From Streptomyces sp. TLI_105 (GTDB lineage: Bacteria > Actinomycetota > Actinomycetes > Streptomycetales > Streptomycetaceae): a stretch of 64,000 nt of DNA. Shown piece by piece: positions 1 to 7,648 of the stretch. Within the stretch, counting starts at the first letter, position 1; the number at the start of each line of letters is the position of its first letter. Location of the stretch: the NCBI RefSeq assembly GCF_900105415.1, contig NZ_FNSM01000001.1, positions 3,798,501-3,862,500 of the forward strand, written 5' to 3'. The notes under the pieces are model-generated. The model searched no databases. It saw only the letters and a list, made by a program, of their open reading frames with translations, and was not told where the DNA came from. The position numbers and the translations under genes were made by a program.

Positions 1-256
1 GCGCGGGGCGCACGTCCACCATGAAGACGATGGCGGCGATCAACCCCGCGATCTGCAGGAACAGCATCGGCAGCAGCAGGTTCAGGACGAGGTTGATGCC
101 CAGGATGATCAGCCAGAACTTCTTCGTCTGCTTGTCGGCGGCGCGGTAGGCGTCCTCGCGCGCCATGGCGGCGAAGACGAGCGCGGCGACGGCGAAGCCG
201 GTGAAGACCAGGAAGATCACCAGGGAGAGAAGGGAGTCGAATCCCGCGCGCAACAT
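1..256 (-). CDS. DUF2516 family membrane protein, 3' end outside window
   Basis: The gene runs leftward and leaves the window at base 1, so only the first 85 codons are present. The protein begins MLRAGFDSLLSLVIFLVF, a membrane segment of about 20 residues. A hydrophilic loop follows with REDAYRAADKQTKKFW, typical of the actinobacterial DUF2516 family, then a second long hydrophobic stretch (LIILGINLVLNLLLPMLFLQ). Function is unknown. The ATG at 256 has GGCGG eight bases upstream; an in-frame GTG at 265 is the alternative start. It follows the XRE regulator and the Ala/Lys-rich protein on the same strand but is separated from them by a hairpin. Confidence 0.75.
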   Translation of the reverse strand, partial: MLRAGFDSLLSLVIFLVFTGFAVAALVFAAMAREDAYRAADKQTKKFWLIILGINLVLNLLLPMLFLQIAGLIAAIVFMVDVRPA

Positions 257-303
257 GCTGAGCACCGCCTAGTGGGGATGGAGAGAGAGCGCCTCGCGGT
301 CAA

Positions 304-330
304 GGTACCCGGTACAACGCACCGGGTACC
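304..330 (-). terminator. Perfect 10-bp hairpin downstream of the Ala/Lys-rich protein gene
   Basis: GGTACCCGGT at 304-313 is exactly complementary to ACCGGGTACC at 321-330, with a 7-base loop. It lies 17 bases beyond the stop of the gene ending at 347 and before the start of the DUF2516 gene. It probably ends or attenuates transcription between them. There is no clear U-tract, as is usual for Streptomyces terminators. Confidence 0.6.
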
Positions 331-346
331 CCCATCGGTGCCCGCC

Positions 347-943
347 CTACTCCTTCTCGGCGGCGACGGCCGTCCTCTTGGCGGAGGTCTTGCGGGCGGT
401 GGTCTTCCGCGCGGGCGCCTTCTCGCCCTCGGCCCCGGCGGCGTCGGCGCTCTCGTCCGCCTTCACCTCGGACTCCGCCTTCGCCTCGGGCTCCGGCTTC
501 TTCGCGGGCTCCGGCTCGACGACGACGGCGATCTCGGTGATCTCCTCGGCGACCTCGCCGCGCCAGGCCCGGACGGCCTCCTCGCCGTGCGCGGCGACCT
601 CCTCGTACTTCTCGCGCGCCTTGACCGCGTACTCGGCGGCGACGCCGACCCCGCGCAGGGCCAGGTCCTGGGCGGTCTCGCCGAGCTTCTTGAGGTCGGT
701 GTCGAGGCCGCCGACGACCTCGGCGAGCTTCGACTGCACGGTGGCCTGGGCCTCCTTGGCCTGCGCGGTCACCTTCTCCTGCACGGCCTTCGGGTCGGTC
801 TTCCGTACGGCGTCGATGCGCGCGGGCGCCTCGGCGGCGAGCTGCTCGATCAGGCCGGGAACCTTCTTGGCCTGCTGGACGGCGAGGTCGGCGGTGCCGG
901 CGGCGAAGTAGAGAGGGGTACGCAGTTCGTCGATGATGGCCAT
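347..943 (-). CDS. Ala/Lys/Glu-rich coiled-coil protein with histone-like tail
   Basis: A 198-residue protein starting MAIIDELRTPLYFAAGTADL, with GGAGG eight bases before the ATG. Residues 1-130 are a helical, coiled-coil-prone segment (AEEVV/KAREKYEEVAA patterns) resembling heparin-binding haemagglutinin-like and polar-growth scaffold proteins of actinobacteria. Residues 140-198 form an acidic Pro/Glu/Lys stretch that ends in a basic tail with ARKTTARKTSAKRTA, like the Lys/Ala tails of bacterial histone H1-like proteins. It probably binds nucleic acid or envelope polymers; the exact role is unknown. A longer in-frame reading to 1381 overlaps the XRE gene and is rejected. The XRE regulator gene lies 37 bases upstream on the same strand and is probably co-transcribed. 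Confidence 0.75.
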   Translation of the reverse strand: MAIIDELRTPLYFAAGTADLAVQQAKKVPGLIEQLAAEAPARIDAVRKTDPKAVQEKVTAQAKEAQATVQSKLAEVVGGLDTDLKKLGETAQDLALRGVGVAAEYAVKAREKYEEVAAHGEEAVRAWRGEVAEEITEIAVVVEPEPAKKPEPEAKAESEVKADESADAAGAEGEKAPARKTTARKTSAKRTAVAAEKE

Positions 944-980
944 GCTGGTGGTCCTCCCGGATGTGACGTACTGGGACGTA

Positions 981-1370
981 CTAGCTCGAAGGCGGCACGG
1001 CGTTCGTGTCGGCCGCGGCGGCGTCGGCGGCGTTCTCCTTGCGGAAGGAGTCGTAGATCTGGAGCAGCACCTGCTTCTGCCGCTCGTTGATCGAGGGATC
1101 GGCCAGGATGACGGCACGCGTCTCCAGCTCCTCCCGCTCCTTCTCGTCGAGGATCCCGGCCCGTACGTAGAGCGTCTCGGCGGAGATCCGCAGCGCCTTC
1201 GCGACCTGCTGCAGGACCTCGGCGCTGGGCTTGCGCAGCCCGCGCTCGATCTGGCTGAGGTACGGGTTCGACACCCCGGCGGCATCGGCGAGCTGACGCA
1301 GGGAGAGCTGCGCGGTCCGCCGCTGCTCGCGGAGGTACTCGCCGAGATTGCCGACGTTGAGCGATGCCAT
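981..1370 (-). CDS. XRE-family helix-turn-helix regulator
   Basis: A 129-residue protein starting MASLNVGNLGEYLREQRR. A Cro/C1-type helix-turn-helix occupies residues 10-65 (LSLRQLADAAGVSNPYLSQIERG, then KPSAEVLQQVAKALRIS). The rest, about 60 residues with EREELETRAVILADPSINE, is helical and probably mediates dimerisation. No metabolite-binding or protease domain is present. It lies directly upstream of the Ala/Lys-rich protein gene on the same strand, a pairing I recall as common in Streptomyces, so that gene is the likely partner or target. The start lacks a strong Shine-Dalgarno; the next upstream in-frame residues look non-coding. Confidence 0.85.
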   Translation of the reverse strand: MASLNVGNLGEYLREQRRTAQLSLRQLADAAGVSNPYLSQIERGLRKPSAEVLQQVAKALRISAETLYVRAGILDEKEREELETRAVILADPSINERQKQVLLQIYDSFRKENAADAAAADTNAVPPSS

Positions 1371-1461
1371 GCCCCGACCATGCCAGCCTTTGCTAACTAT
1401 TGCAAGCAGCCGCTTGCAAAAGTCGCGGCCGGGGCGGGACGGCCCGTGCCATGCTGGGGGC

Positions 1462-1947
1462 GTGGATCTGGACGACCTGAAACGACTGCGCCGCGCGCGG
1501 GACACGATGGACCGCGACTACGCGTCGCCGCTGGACGTCCCGGCCCTGGCCAGGGTCGCCCTGATGTCCACGGGGCACTTCGCCCGCAGCTTCCGCACCG
1601 CGTTCGGCGAGACGCCGTACAGCTACCTCATGACCCGCCGCGTCGAGCGGGCGAAGGCGCTGCTGCGACGGGGGGACCTGAGCGTGACCGAGGTCTGCTT
1701 CGAGGTCGGCTGCACCTCGCTCGGGTCGTTCAGCTCGCGCTTCACCGAACTGGTCGGCGAGACGCCGAGCGCGTACCGGGCGCGGAGCCACGACACGCGG
1801 AGCCACGAGGAGGACGCCGCGATCCCCGCGTGCGTCGCCAAGGTGCTCACCCGGCCGGTGAAGAACGGCGGACCCGCGCGCGGCACCCCACCACGCGGCG
1901 CCGAACCGATCAGGAACGGAGAAGCAGGTCCGAGCGCCTCGCCGTAG
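1462..1947 (+). CDS. Short AraC-family transcriptional regulator
   Basis: A 161-residue protein from a GTG start preceded by GGGGG. Residues 10-110 form the double helix-turn-helix of the AraC/XylS family: LARVALMSTGHFARSFRTAF, then YLMTRRVERAKALL, then VTEVCFEVGCTSLGSFSSRF with the closing GETPSAYR motif. There is no effector domain, so it is a DNA-binding-only AraC protein. The C-terminal 45 residues are low complexity. The VOC-domain gene starts 10 bases downstream, so the two are almost certainly one unit and the VOC protein may be the target or effector sensor. It diverges from the XRE regulator at 1370. Confidence 0.85.
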   Translation: MDLDDLKRLRRARDTMDRDYASPLDVPALARVALMSTGHFARSFRTAFGETPYSYLMTRRVERAKALLRRGDLSVTEVCFEVGCTSLGSFSSRFTELVGETPSAYRARSHDTRSHEEDAAIPACVAKVLTRPVKNGGPARGTPPRGAEPIRNGEAGPSASP

Positions 1948-1957
1948 CGTCGACGGC

Positions 1958-2374
1958 ATGAACGACATCAAGCTCTCACAGTGCTTCATCACCGTCGACG
2001 ACGCCGACAAGGCGCTCGGTTTCTACCGGGACGCCCTCGGCCTGGAGGTCCGCAACGACGTCGGCTACGAGGGGATGCGCTGGGTGACCCTCGGCTCGCC
2101 CACGCAGCCGGACGTGGCGGTCGTCCTGGAGACCCCGCTCCCCGACCCCAACGCCTCGGAAGCCGACCGCCGGGTGGTCACGGACCTCCTCGCCAAGGGC
2201 CTGCTGCGCGGGGTGATCTTCTCCACCGAGGACGTCGACGCCACCTTCGAACGCGTCCGGGCGGCCGGCGGCGAGGTGCTCCAGGAGCCGGTCGACCAGC
2301 ACTACGGCGTCCGCGACTGCGCCTTCCGCGACCCGGCCGGCAACATGATCCGCTTCGCCCGACCCAAGGCCTGA
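1958..2374 (+). CDS. VOC superfamily (glyoxalase/dioxygenase-fold) protein
   Basis: A 138-residue single-domain vicinal-oxygen-chelate protein. It contains the two beta-alpha-beta-beta-beta modules: residues 5-60 (QCFITVDDADKALGFYRDAL, GLEV) and 80-136 (GVIFSTEDVDATFERV, ending FRDPAGNMIRFARP). The final Asp-Pro-x-Gly-Asn motif is typical of glyoxalase-like proteins. Metal ligands cannot be assigned with certainty from sequence, so it may be a metal-dependent enzyme or a drug-binding protein. It is directly downstream of the AraC gene and probably co-transcribed with it. Confidence 0.85.
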   Translation: MNDIKLSQCFITVDDADKALGFYRDALGLEVRNDVGYEGMRWVTLGSPTQPDVAVVLETPLPDPNASEADRRVVTDLLAKGLLRGVIFSTEDVDATFERVRAAGGEVLQEPVDQHYGVRDCAFRDPAGNMIRFARPKA

Positions 2375-2433
2375 ACCTCCACCCCGGGCCCCCGCCGTGT
2401 CAGCATGGAGGGGGCCCAACGAGGAGGAACGGC

Positions 2434-3018
2434 ATGACAGTTGACGAGCGGGACGACATCACGAGCCCTCGGCGGCGCGCGGACGTCCTCGACGAGACGG
2501 CGACCCCGGGGCCGGGACGCTTCACCGGTCCCGCGACCGGGGACGAACTGCCCGTCCTCACCGGGTTCCTGGCGGACCAGCGGGCGACGCTCGCGCTGAA
2601 GTGCGAAGGCCTGAAGGAGGAGCTGGCCCTCAGGGCTGCGGAACCGTCGACCCTGTCCCTGCTCGGCCTGGTCCGGCACATGGCCGACATGGAACGCCAC
2701 TGGTTCCGCGAGGTCCTCGCCGGTCAGGAGGGCGTGCGCCCCCTCTTCTCCTCCCCGGAGGACCCGGACGGGGACTTCGACGGCGCCACGCCCGACCCGG
2801 CGGCGGTCGAGGAGGCCTGGGAGGCCTGGCGGGCGGCGGTGGACTTCTCCGACCGCTTCACGCGCGAGGCCCCGGACCTCGACGTCTCGGCGCACGACGC
2901 GTGGCGCGGAACGGTCTCCCTGCGCTGGGTCCTCGTCCACATGATCGAGGAGTACGCCCGCCACAACGGCCACGCGGACCTCCTCCGGGAGCGCATCGAC
3001 GGCACGCGGGGGCTGTAG
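2434..3018 (+). CDS. DinB/DUF664 family protein, probable thiol-dependent transferase
   Basis: A 194-residue protein preceded by GAGGAGG seven bases before the ATG. From residue 25 it shows the four-helix DinB fold of the DUF664 subfamily: LGLVRHMADMERHWFREVL, then RWVLVHMIEEYARHNGHAD. The two HxxxxxxH-type histidines and the HNGHAD segment supply the usual metal-binding triad. DUF664 proteins in actinobacteria are believed to be mycothiol-dependent S-transferases or related detoxification enzymes. That assignment is from family knowledge; no substrate can be inferred. It is monocistronic, followed by a 540-base non-coding repeat region. Confidence 0.8.
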   Translation: MTVDERDDITSPRRRADVLDETATPGPGRFTGPATGDELPVLTGFLADQRATLALKCEGLKEELALRAAEPSTLSLLGLVRHMADMERHWFREVLAGQEGVRPLFSSPEDPDGDFDGATPDPAAVEEAWEAWRAAVDFSDRFTREAPDLDVSAHDAWRGTVSLRWVLVHMIEEYARHNGHADLLRERIDGTRGL

Positions 3019-3069
3019 CCCGGGGCGGCGCCCACCCCGTTATGGACACGCCGGCCGGGCCGGCGCGCC

Positions 3070-3400
3070 CACCCCCGTTGTGGGCAATCGTTCCGCCGGT
3101 GCGGTGCCCACCCCCGCGCCCCCGTTGTGGGCATGCGTTCCGCCGGGGCGGAACGGGTGGGCACAACGGAACGGCGCCCTTGCCGGCGCCCGAGACTCCC
3201 GCGCCCTGACCCGCACCGACCGGTACGGCGCACAACGTGCTGCGGGTCCAGGCGCGGAACGCGGAGGCGCCGCTGAAGGGCGCCGTCCCGTGTGCCCACC
3301 CTCCCCCAAGCTCTCGGCTTCGCTCGAGCAGGGGGGACCCCCTCGCCCCAGCGGGACGATTGCCCACACGGCGGGTGGGCGGGGGCATCGCCCCGGCGGC
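3070..3400 (+). repeat. Composite palindromic repeat, copy A, in a 540-base non-coding gap
   Basis: The gap 3019-3558 has no plausible gene. It holds nested hairpins. CGTTCCGCC (3136-3144) pairs with GGCGGAACG (3147-3155), inside a wider pair CCGTTGTG (3122-3129) and CACAACGG (3162-3169). A partly duplicated hairpin head lies at 3081-3110. The second arm (about 3285-3375) is an inverted version carrying the CCCGT/ACGGG variant and a nested hairpin whose C-run begins at 3303 and G-run ends at 3336. Bases 3291-3354 are identical to 40656-40719. See copies at 40440, 45243 and 58444. The element could act as a terminator or a REP-like mobile repeat. Confidence 0.75.
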
Positions 3401-3558
3401 CGCACCCCGCACGGGCGGGGTGGGGGCACCGCCCCGCAAGGTGCGGCGCGCGCGGGTCGGGCGCGTGGGCGCGGGCCGTGCAAGGCGCGGCCACCGCCCC
3501 CGCACTCGTCCGCTTCGCGACAATCCGCGACGGACCGATCCTCGTTACGCTGGCACGC

Positions 3559-4044
3559 ATGACTTCCATGGCCCCCACCCGCACCGAGCCCGACCTCTCC
3601 TACCTCCTCGACCACACCAGTCACGTCCTGCGGACGCGGATGGCGGCCGCGCTCGGGGAGATCGGGCTCACCGCGCGGATGCACTGCGTGCTGGTGCACG
3701 CACTGGAGGAGGAGCGGACGCAGGCGCAGCTCGCCGAGATCGGGGACATGGACAAGACCACGATGGTGGTGACCGTGGACGCCCTGGAGAAGGCCGGGCT
3801 CGCCGAGCGCAGGCCGTCGACCACCGACCGCCGGGCGCGGATCATCGCCGTCACCGAGGCGGGGGCCGAGGTCGCGCGGCAGAGCCAGGAGATCGTCGAC
3901 GGCGTCCACGAGAGCGCCCTCTCCTCCCTCCCCGGCGACGAGCGCGAGGCGCTGGTGCGCGCCCTCGGCCGGCTGGCCGCCGGGCATCTGGAGACGCCCG
4001 TCGAGAGTCCCAGGCCCGCCCGCCGGGCCCGCCAGCGAGCATGA
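3559..4044 (+). CDS. MarR-family transcriptional regulator
   Basis: A 161-residue winged-helix regulator. Residues 10-60 are the dimer helix and first DNA-binding helices (YLLDHTSHVLRTRMAAALGE). Residues 65-100 are the recognition helix and wing (LAEIGDMDKTTMVVTVDAL, then RPSTTDRRARIIAVTEAG, the hallmark DxRxR wing). The basic C-terminal tail PARRARQRA is unusual. An in-frame ATG at 3568 is an alternative start. The gene lies 90 bases upstream of an MFS exporter with a palindromic operator-like site between, so it is very probably the local repressor of the exporter. Confidence 0.9.
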   Translation: MTSMAPTRTEPDLSYLLDHTSHVLRTRMAAALGEIGLTARMHCVLVHALEEERTQAQLAEIGDMDKTTMVVTVDALEKAGLAERRPSTTDRRARIIAVTEAGAEVARQSQEIVDGVHESALSSLPGDEREALVRALGRLAAGHLETPVESPRPARRARQRA

Positions 4045-4067
4045 GGCCCAAACTCCTCCCGTAAAAA

Positions 4068-4087
4068 ATAGTCTGCAACAAAACTAT
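4068..4087 (+). promoter_or_regulatory. Probable MarR operator before the MFS exporter
   Basis: ATAGT at 4068-4072 and ACTAT at 4083-4087 form an inverted repeat within an A/T-rich island, very unusual in this sequence. The inner bases CTG and CAA/CAAA extend the dyad. A -10-like CTAGCGT follows at about 4090. The position between the MarR stop and the exporter start, and the roughly 20-bp dyad, fit a MarR-family operator. Confidence 0.6.
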
Positions 4088-4133
4088 CTGCTAGCGTCTC
4101 TCCTGTCGCCCCCGTCGAACAGGAGAGATCCCC

Positions 4134-5579
4134 ATGCCCACCGCGCCTTCCAGCCCCCGCCTCGCCCTCGGCGTCCTCGCCACCGGCATGCTGATGACGG
4201 TCCTCGACGGCAGCATCGTCACCGTCGCCATGCCCGCCATCCAGGGTGACCTCGGCTTCACCCCCGTCGGCCTCAGCTGGGTCGTCAACGCCTACCTGAT
4301 CGCCTTCGGCTCGCTCCTCCTCCTCGCCGGCCGGCTCGGCGACCTCGTCGGCCGCAAGCGGATGTTCCTCGCGGGCACCGGCGTCTTCACCGCCGCCTCG
4401 GTCCTCGCCGGCGTCGCCGCCTCCCCCGCCGTCCTCATCGCCGCCCGCTTCCTCCAGGGCGTCGGCAGCGCGACGGCCTCCGCCGTGGGGCTCGGCATCC
4501 TCGTCACCCTCTTCACCGAACCCCGCGAACGCGCCCGCGCCATCGCCGTGTTCAGCTTCACCGGCGCCGCCGGCGCCTCCCTCGGCCAGGTCCTCGGCGG
4601 CGTCCTCACCGACGCCCTCGCCTGGAACTGGATCTTCTTCATCAACCTGCCCATCGGCGCCGCCACCGTCCTCGTCGCCCTCCGCGCCCTCCCCGCCGAC
4701 CGCAGCCTCGGACTGAAGGCGGGCGCCGACGTCACCGGGGCACTGCTGGTGACCGCCGGACTCATGGCCGGGATCTACGCCGTCGTCAAGATCGAGGACT
4801 ACGGGGCCGGTTCGGCACACACCCTCGGCTTCGGGGCCCTCGCCCTCGCCCTCCTGGCCGGCTTCCTGCTCCGTCAGGCGAAGGCCGCGAATCCCCTCAT
4901 GCCGCTGCGGATCCTCCGCTCCCGCAGCGTCGCCGGCGCGAACGCCGTCCAGATGCTGATGGTCGCCGCGCTCTTCTCCTTCCAGGTCCTCGTCGCCCTC
5001 TACCTGCAGAAGGTCCTCGGGTACGGGGCCGCCGAGACCGGCCTCGCGATGCTGCCCGCCGCGCTCGTCATCGGCGCCGTCTCGCTCGGCGTCTCGGCGC
5101 CCCTCATCGCCCGCTTCGGCGAGCGGAACGTCCTGCTCACCGGCCTCGTCCTGCTCGTCGGCGTCCTCGGTCTGCTGGCCCGCGTCCCCGTCCACGCCTC
5201 GTATGCCACCGACCTGCTCCCCGTGATGCTGCTCGCCGCCGGCTTCGGCCTCGCGCTCCCCTCCCTCACCGCGCTCGCCATGTCCGGCGCGCGGGAGGAG
5301 GACGCCGGCCTGGCCTCCGGCGTCTTCAACACCACCCAGCAGATCGGCATGGCCCTCGGCGTCGCGGTCCTCTCCACCCTCGCCGCCGCCCGCACCGAGT
5401 CCCTCACGGCCGCCGGCAGTCCCGAGCCCGAGGCGCTGACGGGCGGCTACCACCTCGCCTTCGGCGTCGGCGCCGGTCTCCTCCTCCTCGCCCTGGCCGT
5501 CGCCCTCACCGTCCTGCGCCCGACCGCCGCCGCCGGGAAGCCCCGGCAGAAGACCGAGCGGATGACGATGGCGGCATGA
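4134..5579 (+). CDS. MFS drug:H+ antiporter, DHA2 (14-TM) family
   Basis: A 481-residue integral membrane transporter. TM1 carries the DHA2 motif LDGSIVTVAMPAI and the adjacent SWVVNAYLIAFGSLLLLAGRLGD segment includes the loop 2-3 motif GRLGDLVGRKRMF. Motif C-like GxxxGxxxGG residues (GAAGASLGQVLGG) occur near residue 140. About 14 hydrophobic segments can be counted, with C-terminal KPRQKTERMTMAA in the cytoplasm. It probably exports hydrophobic drugs or secondary metabolites by proton antiport. The adjacent MarR gene and operator suggest inducible repression. Its stop codon overlaps the ATG of a WYL-regulator remnant. Confidence 0.92.
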   Translation: MPTAPSSPRLALGVLATGMLMTVLDGSIVTVAMPAIQGDLGFTPVGLSWVVNAYLIAFGSLLLLAGRLGDLVGRKRMFLAGTGVFTAASVLAGVAASPAVLIAARFLQGVGSATASAVGLGILVTLFTEPRERARAIAVFSFTGAAGASLGQVLGGVLTDALAWNWIFFINLPIGAATVLVALRALPADRSLGLKAGADVTGALLVTAGLMAGIYAVVKIEDYGAGSAHTLGFGALALALLAGFLLRQAKAANPLMPLRILRSRSVAGANAVQMLMVAALFSFQVLVALYLQKVLGYGAAETGLAMLPAALVIGAVSLGVSAPLIARFGERNVLLTGLVLLVGVLGLLARVPVHASYATDLLPVMLLAAGFGLALPSLTALAMSGAREEDAGLASGVFNTTQQIGMALGVAVLSTLAAARTESLTAAGSPEPEALTGGYHLAFGVGAGLLLLALAVALTVLRPTAAAGKPRQKTERMTMAA

Positions 5580-5660
5580 GAGCCGACCGACTCGTCGCCG
5601 CACTGTTCTTCCTCCAGACGCGGCAGCGGGTCACCGCCGCCGAACTCACCGAGCTGTACG
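5576..5660 (+). pseudogene. Truncated WYL-domain regulator (N-terminal fragment only)
   Basis: An ATG overlapping the exporter stop (ATGA) opens a frame reading MRADRLVAALFFLQTRQ then RVTAAELTEL. This is the near-invariant N-terminus of Streptomyces helix-turn-helix/WYL regulators. Those proteins normally run for more than 300 residues, beginning with a DeoR-like helix-turn-helix. Here the similarity ends after about 27 codons and the frame runs into the antisense 3' end of the convergent helicase gene, stopping at 5731. The helicase stop codon (5646-5648) lies inside the remnant, which points to a deletion that fused the two genes tail to tail. Spontaneous reading as a functional protein is very unlikely. 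Confidence 0.7.
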
Positions 5661-7631
5661 GGGAGTCGGCGCCAGGAACTCCGGCAGCTCCGCCTCGTGC
5701 ACCAGCGCGAGGCGCGACACCGCCCGGGTGAGCACCACGTACAGCCGGTTCAGGCCGCGCGCCTCGGCGGCCACGATCGCGGCCGGTTCGACGACCACCA
5801 CGTGGTCGAACTCCAGGCCCTTGACGAGGGTCGCGGGCAGCACGGTCACCCGTTCCCCGCACCCCCTCACCTCTTCGGCCACCGCGTCGACGAGGTGGTC
5901 GGCCGTGACGACCCCCACCGAGCCCTCCTCCGCGAGCGCGGCCCGCACGGCCTCGCGGGCCCCGGCGGCCAGGTCCGCCGTCCGGTGGACCGTCACCTCG
6001 CCGTCCCCGCGCACCGAACGCCCGGCGGGCACGTCGGCGCCGAGCCTCGGCAGGAGCCGGTTGGCGAGGTCGACGATCGCCGCCGGCACCCGGTAGCCGA
6101 GGGTCAGCGGCACGACCGGCGTCCCCGGCTTGCCCAGGTGCGCCAGCTGCTCGTCCCAGTCGCGGGCCGCCCACGGGGTGGTGCCCTGCGCGAGGTCCCC
6201 GAGGACGGTGAGCGAGCCGAACTCGGTGCGGCGGGCGATGGCCCGGCACTGCATGGGCGAGAGGTCCTGGGCCTCGTCGACGACGACGTGCCCGTAGCTC
6301 TCGGGGCGTTCGATCAGGCCGGCGAGCTCGTCGAGGAGGACGAGGTCGGCGGCGGTCCAGCGCGCCGAGCGGTACGAGCGGGGCGGGCGCGACCAGCGGA
6401 TCGCGGCGAGCTCGTCCTCGGTGAGAGCGGGATCGGCCGGATCGGTCAGGACCTCCGCGAGGACCTCCTCCGGTGTCGTCCTCGGCCAGCACCGGTCGAG
6501 GAACGCCGTCACCGCCCGCGCCCGCTCGATCCGCCGCGCCCAGGCCGCGCCCATGGGTCCCGAGCGGCGTTCGGCCCGGAGCTGGAGGGCCCGGACGACG
6601 CGGGCCCGGACCCGTTCGCGGCCGGTCGCGTAGGGCGGGGCCTCCGCCCGTACCGCCGAGACGATCGCGGCGAGCTCCGCCGCCCGGAGCCGCCAGTGGT
6701 ACGAGCCGTCGGGGACGGTCAGGTCCTCCGCCGGGGCCGGGTCGACCCTGCCGTACAGCGCGCGGTGCAGCAGCTCCGCCATGCGGGCGTCGTGCTTGAC
6801 CCGGGCCGCCGCCTCGTCGTCCTCGGCCCGGACCGGGTGGCGGGCGATCTCGTCGTCGAGGGTGGCCTGCCGGATCCCGGTCTCGCCGAGCGAGGGCAGC
6901 ACTTCGGCGATGTAGGAGAGGAAGGCCCGGTGGGGGCCGAGGACGAGGAGGCCGGAGCGGCGGATCCGCTGCGGGTGCGTGTAGAGGAGGTACGCGGCCC
7001 GGTGCAGGCCCACGGCGGTCTTGCCGGTGCCGGGGGCGCCCTGCACGCACAGGGAGGCGGCCGGCTCGGAGCGTACGAGGTCGTCCTGTTCGGGCTGGAT
7101 GGTGGCGGCGATGTCCCGCATGGGGCCGACCCGGGGGCGCTCGATCTCCCCGGCGAGAAGGGCGCTGACCGTCCCCGTCCCGCCGTCCGTGAGGCGTTCG
7201 TCCTCCAGGGCGGTCAGGTCCTCGGTCGCGCCCGCGCTGTTCGGGGCCCAGCCGAAGCGGCGGCGGCGCAGGACGCCCTGCGGGTCGTGCGCGCCGGCCT
7301 GGTAGTAGGCGCGGGAGACGGGCGCGCGCCAGTCGACGACGAGCGGCGGGGAGGCGGGGTGCTCGGCGATCCGGCGGCGGCCGATGTGGTGGACCTGGCC
7401 GTCCTCGCGGTCTAGGCGGCCGAAGAACAGCGGTCCGGGCGGCTGTTCGCCCATCTCCTTGGCGCGGCTGCGCAGGTGGTAGCCGAGCGCCTCGGCGTCG
7501 GCACCGGAGGCGGCGACGTCCTCGCCGGTGACGACCTGCTCGGCCACGTCCTCGGTCATGCGGATCAGGGCGGCGCGGCAGGCGTCGTGGTGGGAGCGTT
7601 CACGGGCGAGCTCAAGGTCCAGTGACGTCAT
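5646..7631 (-). CDS. HelD/HelR-like superfamily 1 helicase acting on RNA polymerase
   Basis: A 661-residue UvrD-like ATPase. The N-terminal 70 residues (ELARERSHHDACRAALIRM) are a coiled-coil arm as in HelD. Walker A is VQGAPGTGKTAVGLHRAAYLLY near residue 195, Walker B is VVVDEAQDLSPMQ near 455, and later motifs include GDLAQGT and LVKGLEFDHVVVVEP plus the terminal YVVLTRAV motif VI. HelD-class proteins remodel stalled RNA polymerase, and the HelR branch in actinobacteria displaces rifamycins; that is family knowledge. The last residues (about TPRTAR) are encoded by DNA belonging to a truncated WYL gene, so the C-terminus may have been altered. No rifamycin-associated 19-bp element is seen upstream; instead a TetR-type palindrome lies there. 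Confidence 0.88.
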   Translation of the reverse strand: MTSLDLELARERSHHDACRAALIRMTEDVAEQVVTGEDVAASGADAEALGYHLRSRAKEMGEQPPGPLFFGRLDREDGQVHHIGRRRIAEHPASPPLVVDWRAPVSRAYYQAGAHDPQGVLRRRRFGWAPNSAGATEDLTALEDERLTDGGTGTVSALLAGEIERPRVGPMRDIAATIQPEQDDLVRSEPAASLCVQGAPGTGKTAVGLHRAAYLLYTHPQRIRRSGLLVLGPHRAFLSYIAEVLPSLGETGIRQATLDDEIARHPVRAEDDEAAARVKHDARMAELLHRALYGRVDPAPAEDLTVPDGSYHWRLRAAELAAIVSAVRAEAPPYATGRERVRARVVRALQLRAERRSGPMGAAWARRIERARAVTAFLDRCWPRTTPEEVLAEVLTDPADPALTEDELAAIRWSRPPRSYRSARWTAADLVLLDELAGLIERPESYGHVVVDEAQDLSPMQCRAIARRTEFGSLTVLGDLAQGTTPWAARDWDEQLAHLGKPGTPVVPLTLGYRVPAAIVDLANRLLPRLGADVPAGRSVRGDGEVTVHRTADLAAGAREAVRAALAEEGSVGVVTADHLVDAVAEEVRGCGERVTVLPATLVKGLEFDHVVVVEPAAIVAAEARGLNRLYVVLTRAVSRLALVHEAELPEFLAPTPRTAR

Positions 7632-7648
7632 TCCGTCAAGACTAACGG

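Noticed and set aside
347..1381. A 344-codon minus-strand frame covering the Ala/Lys-rich protein and the XRE regulator
   Set aside because: The upstream part is an out-of-frame shadow of the XRE gene with Arg/Ser-rich translation; a Shine-Dalgarno and natural start exist at 943.
3621..5603. A 660-codon minus-strand frame opposite the MFS gene
   Set aside because: Gly/Glu/Asp-rich composition typical of antisense frames of a G/C-rich gene; the plus strand has a complete DHA2 transporter.
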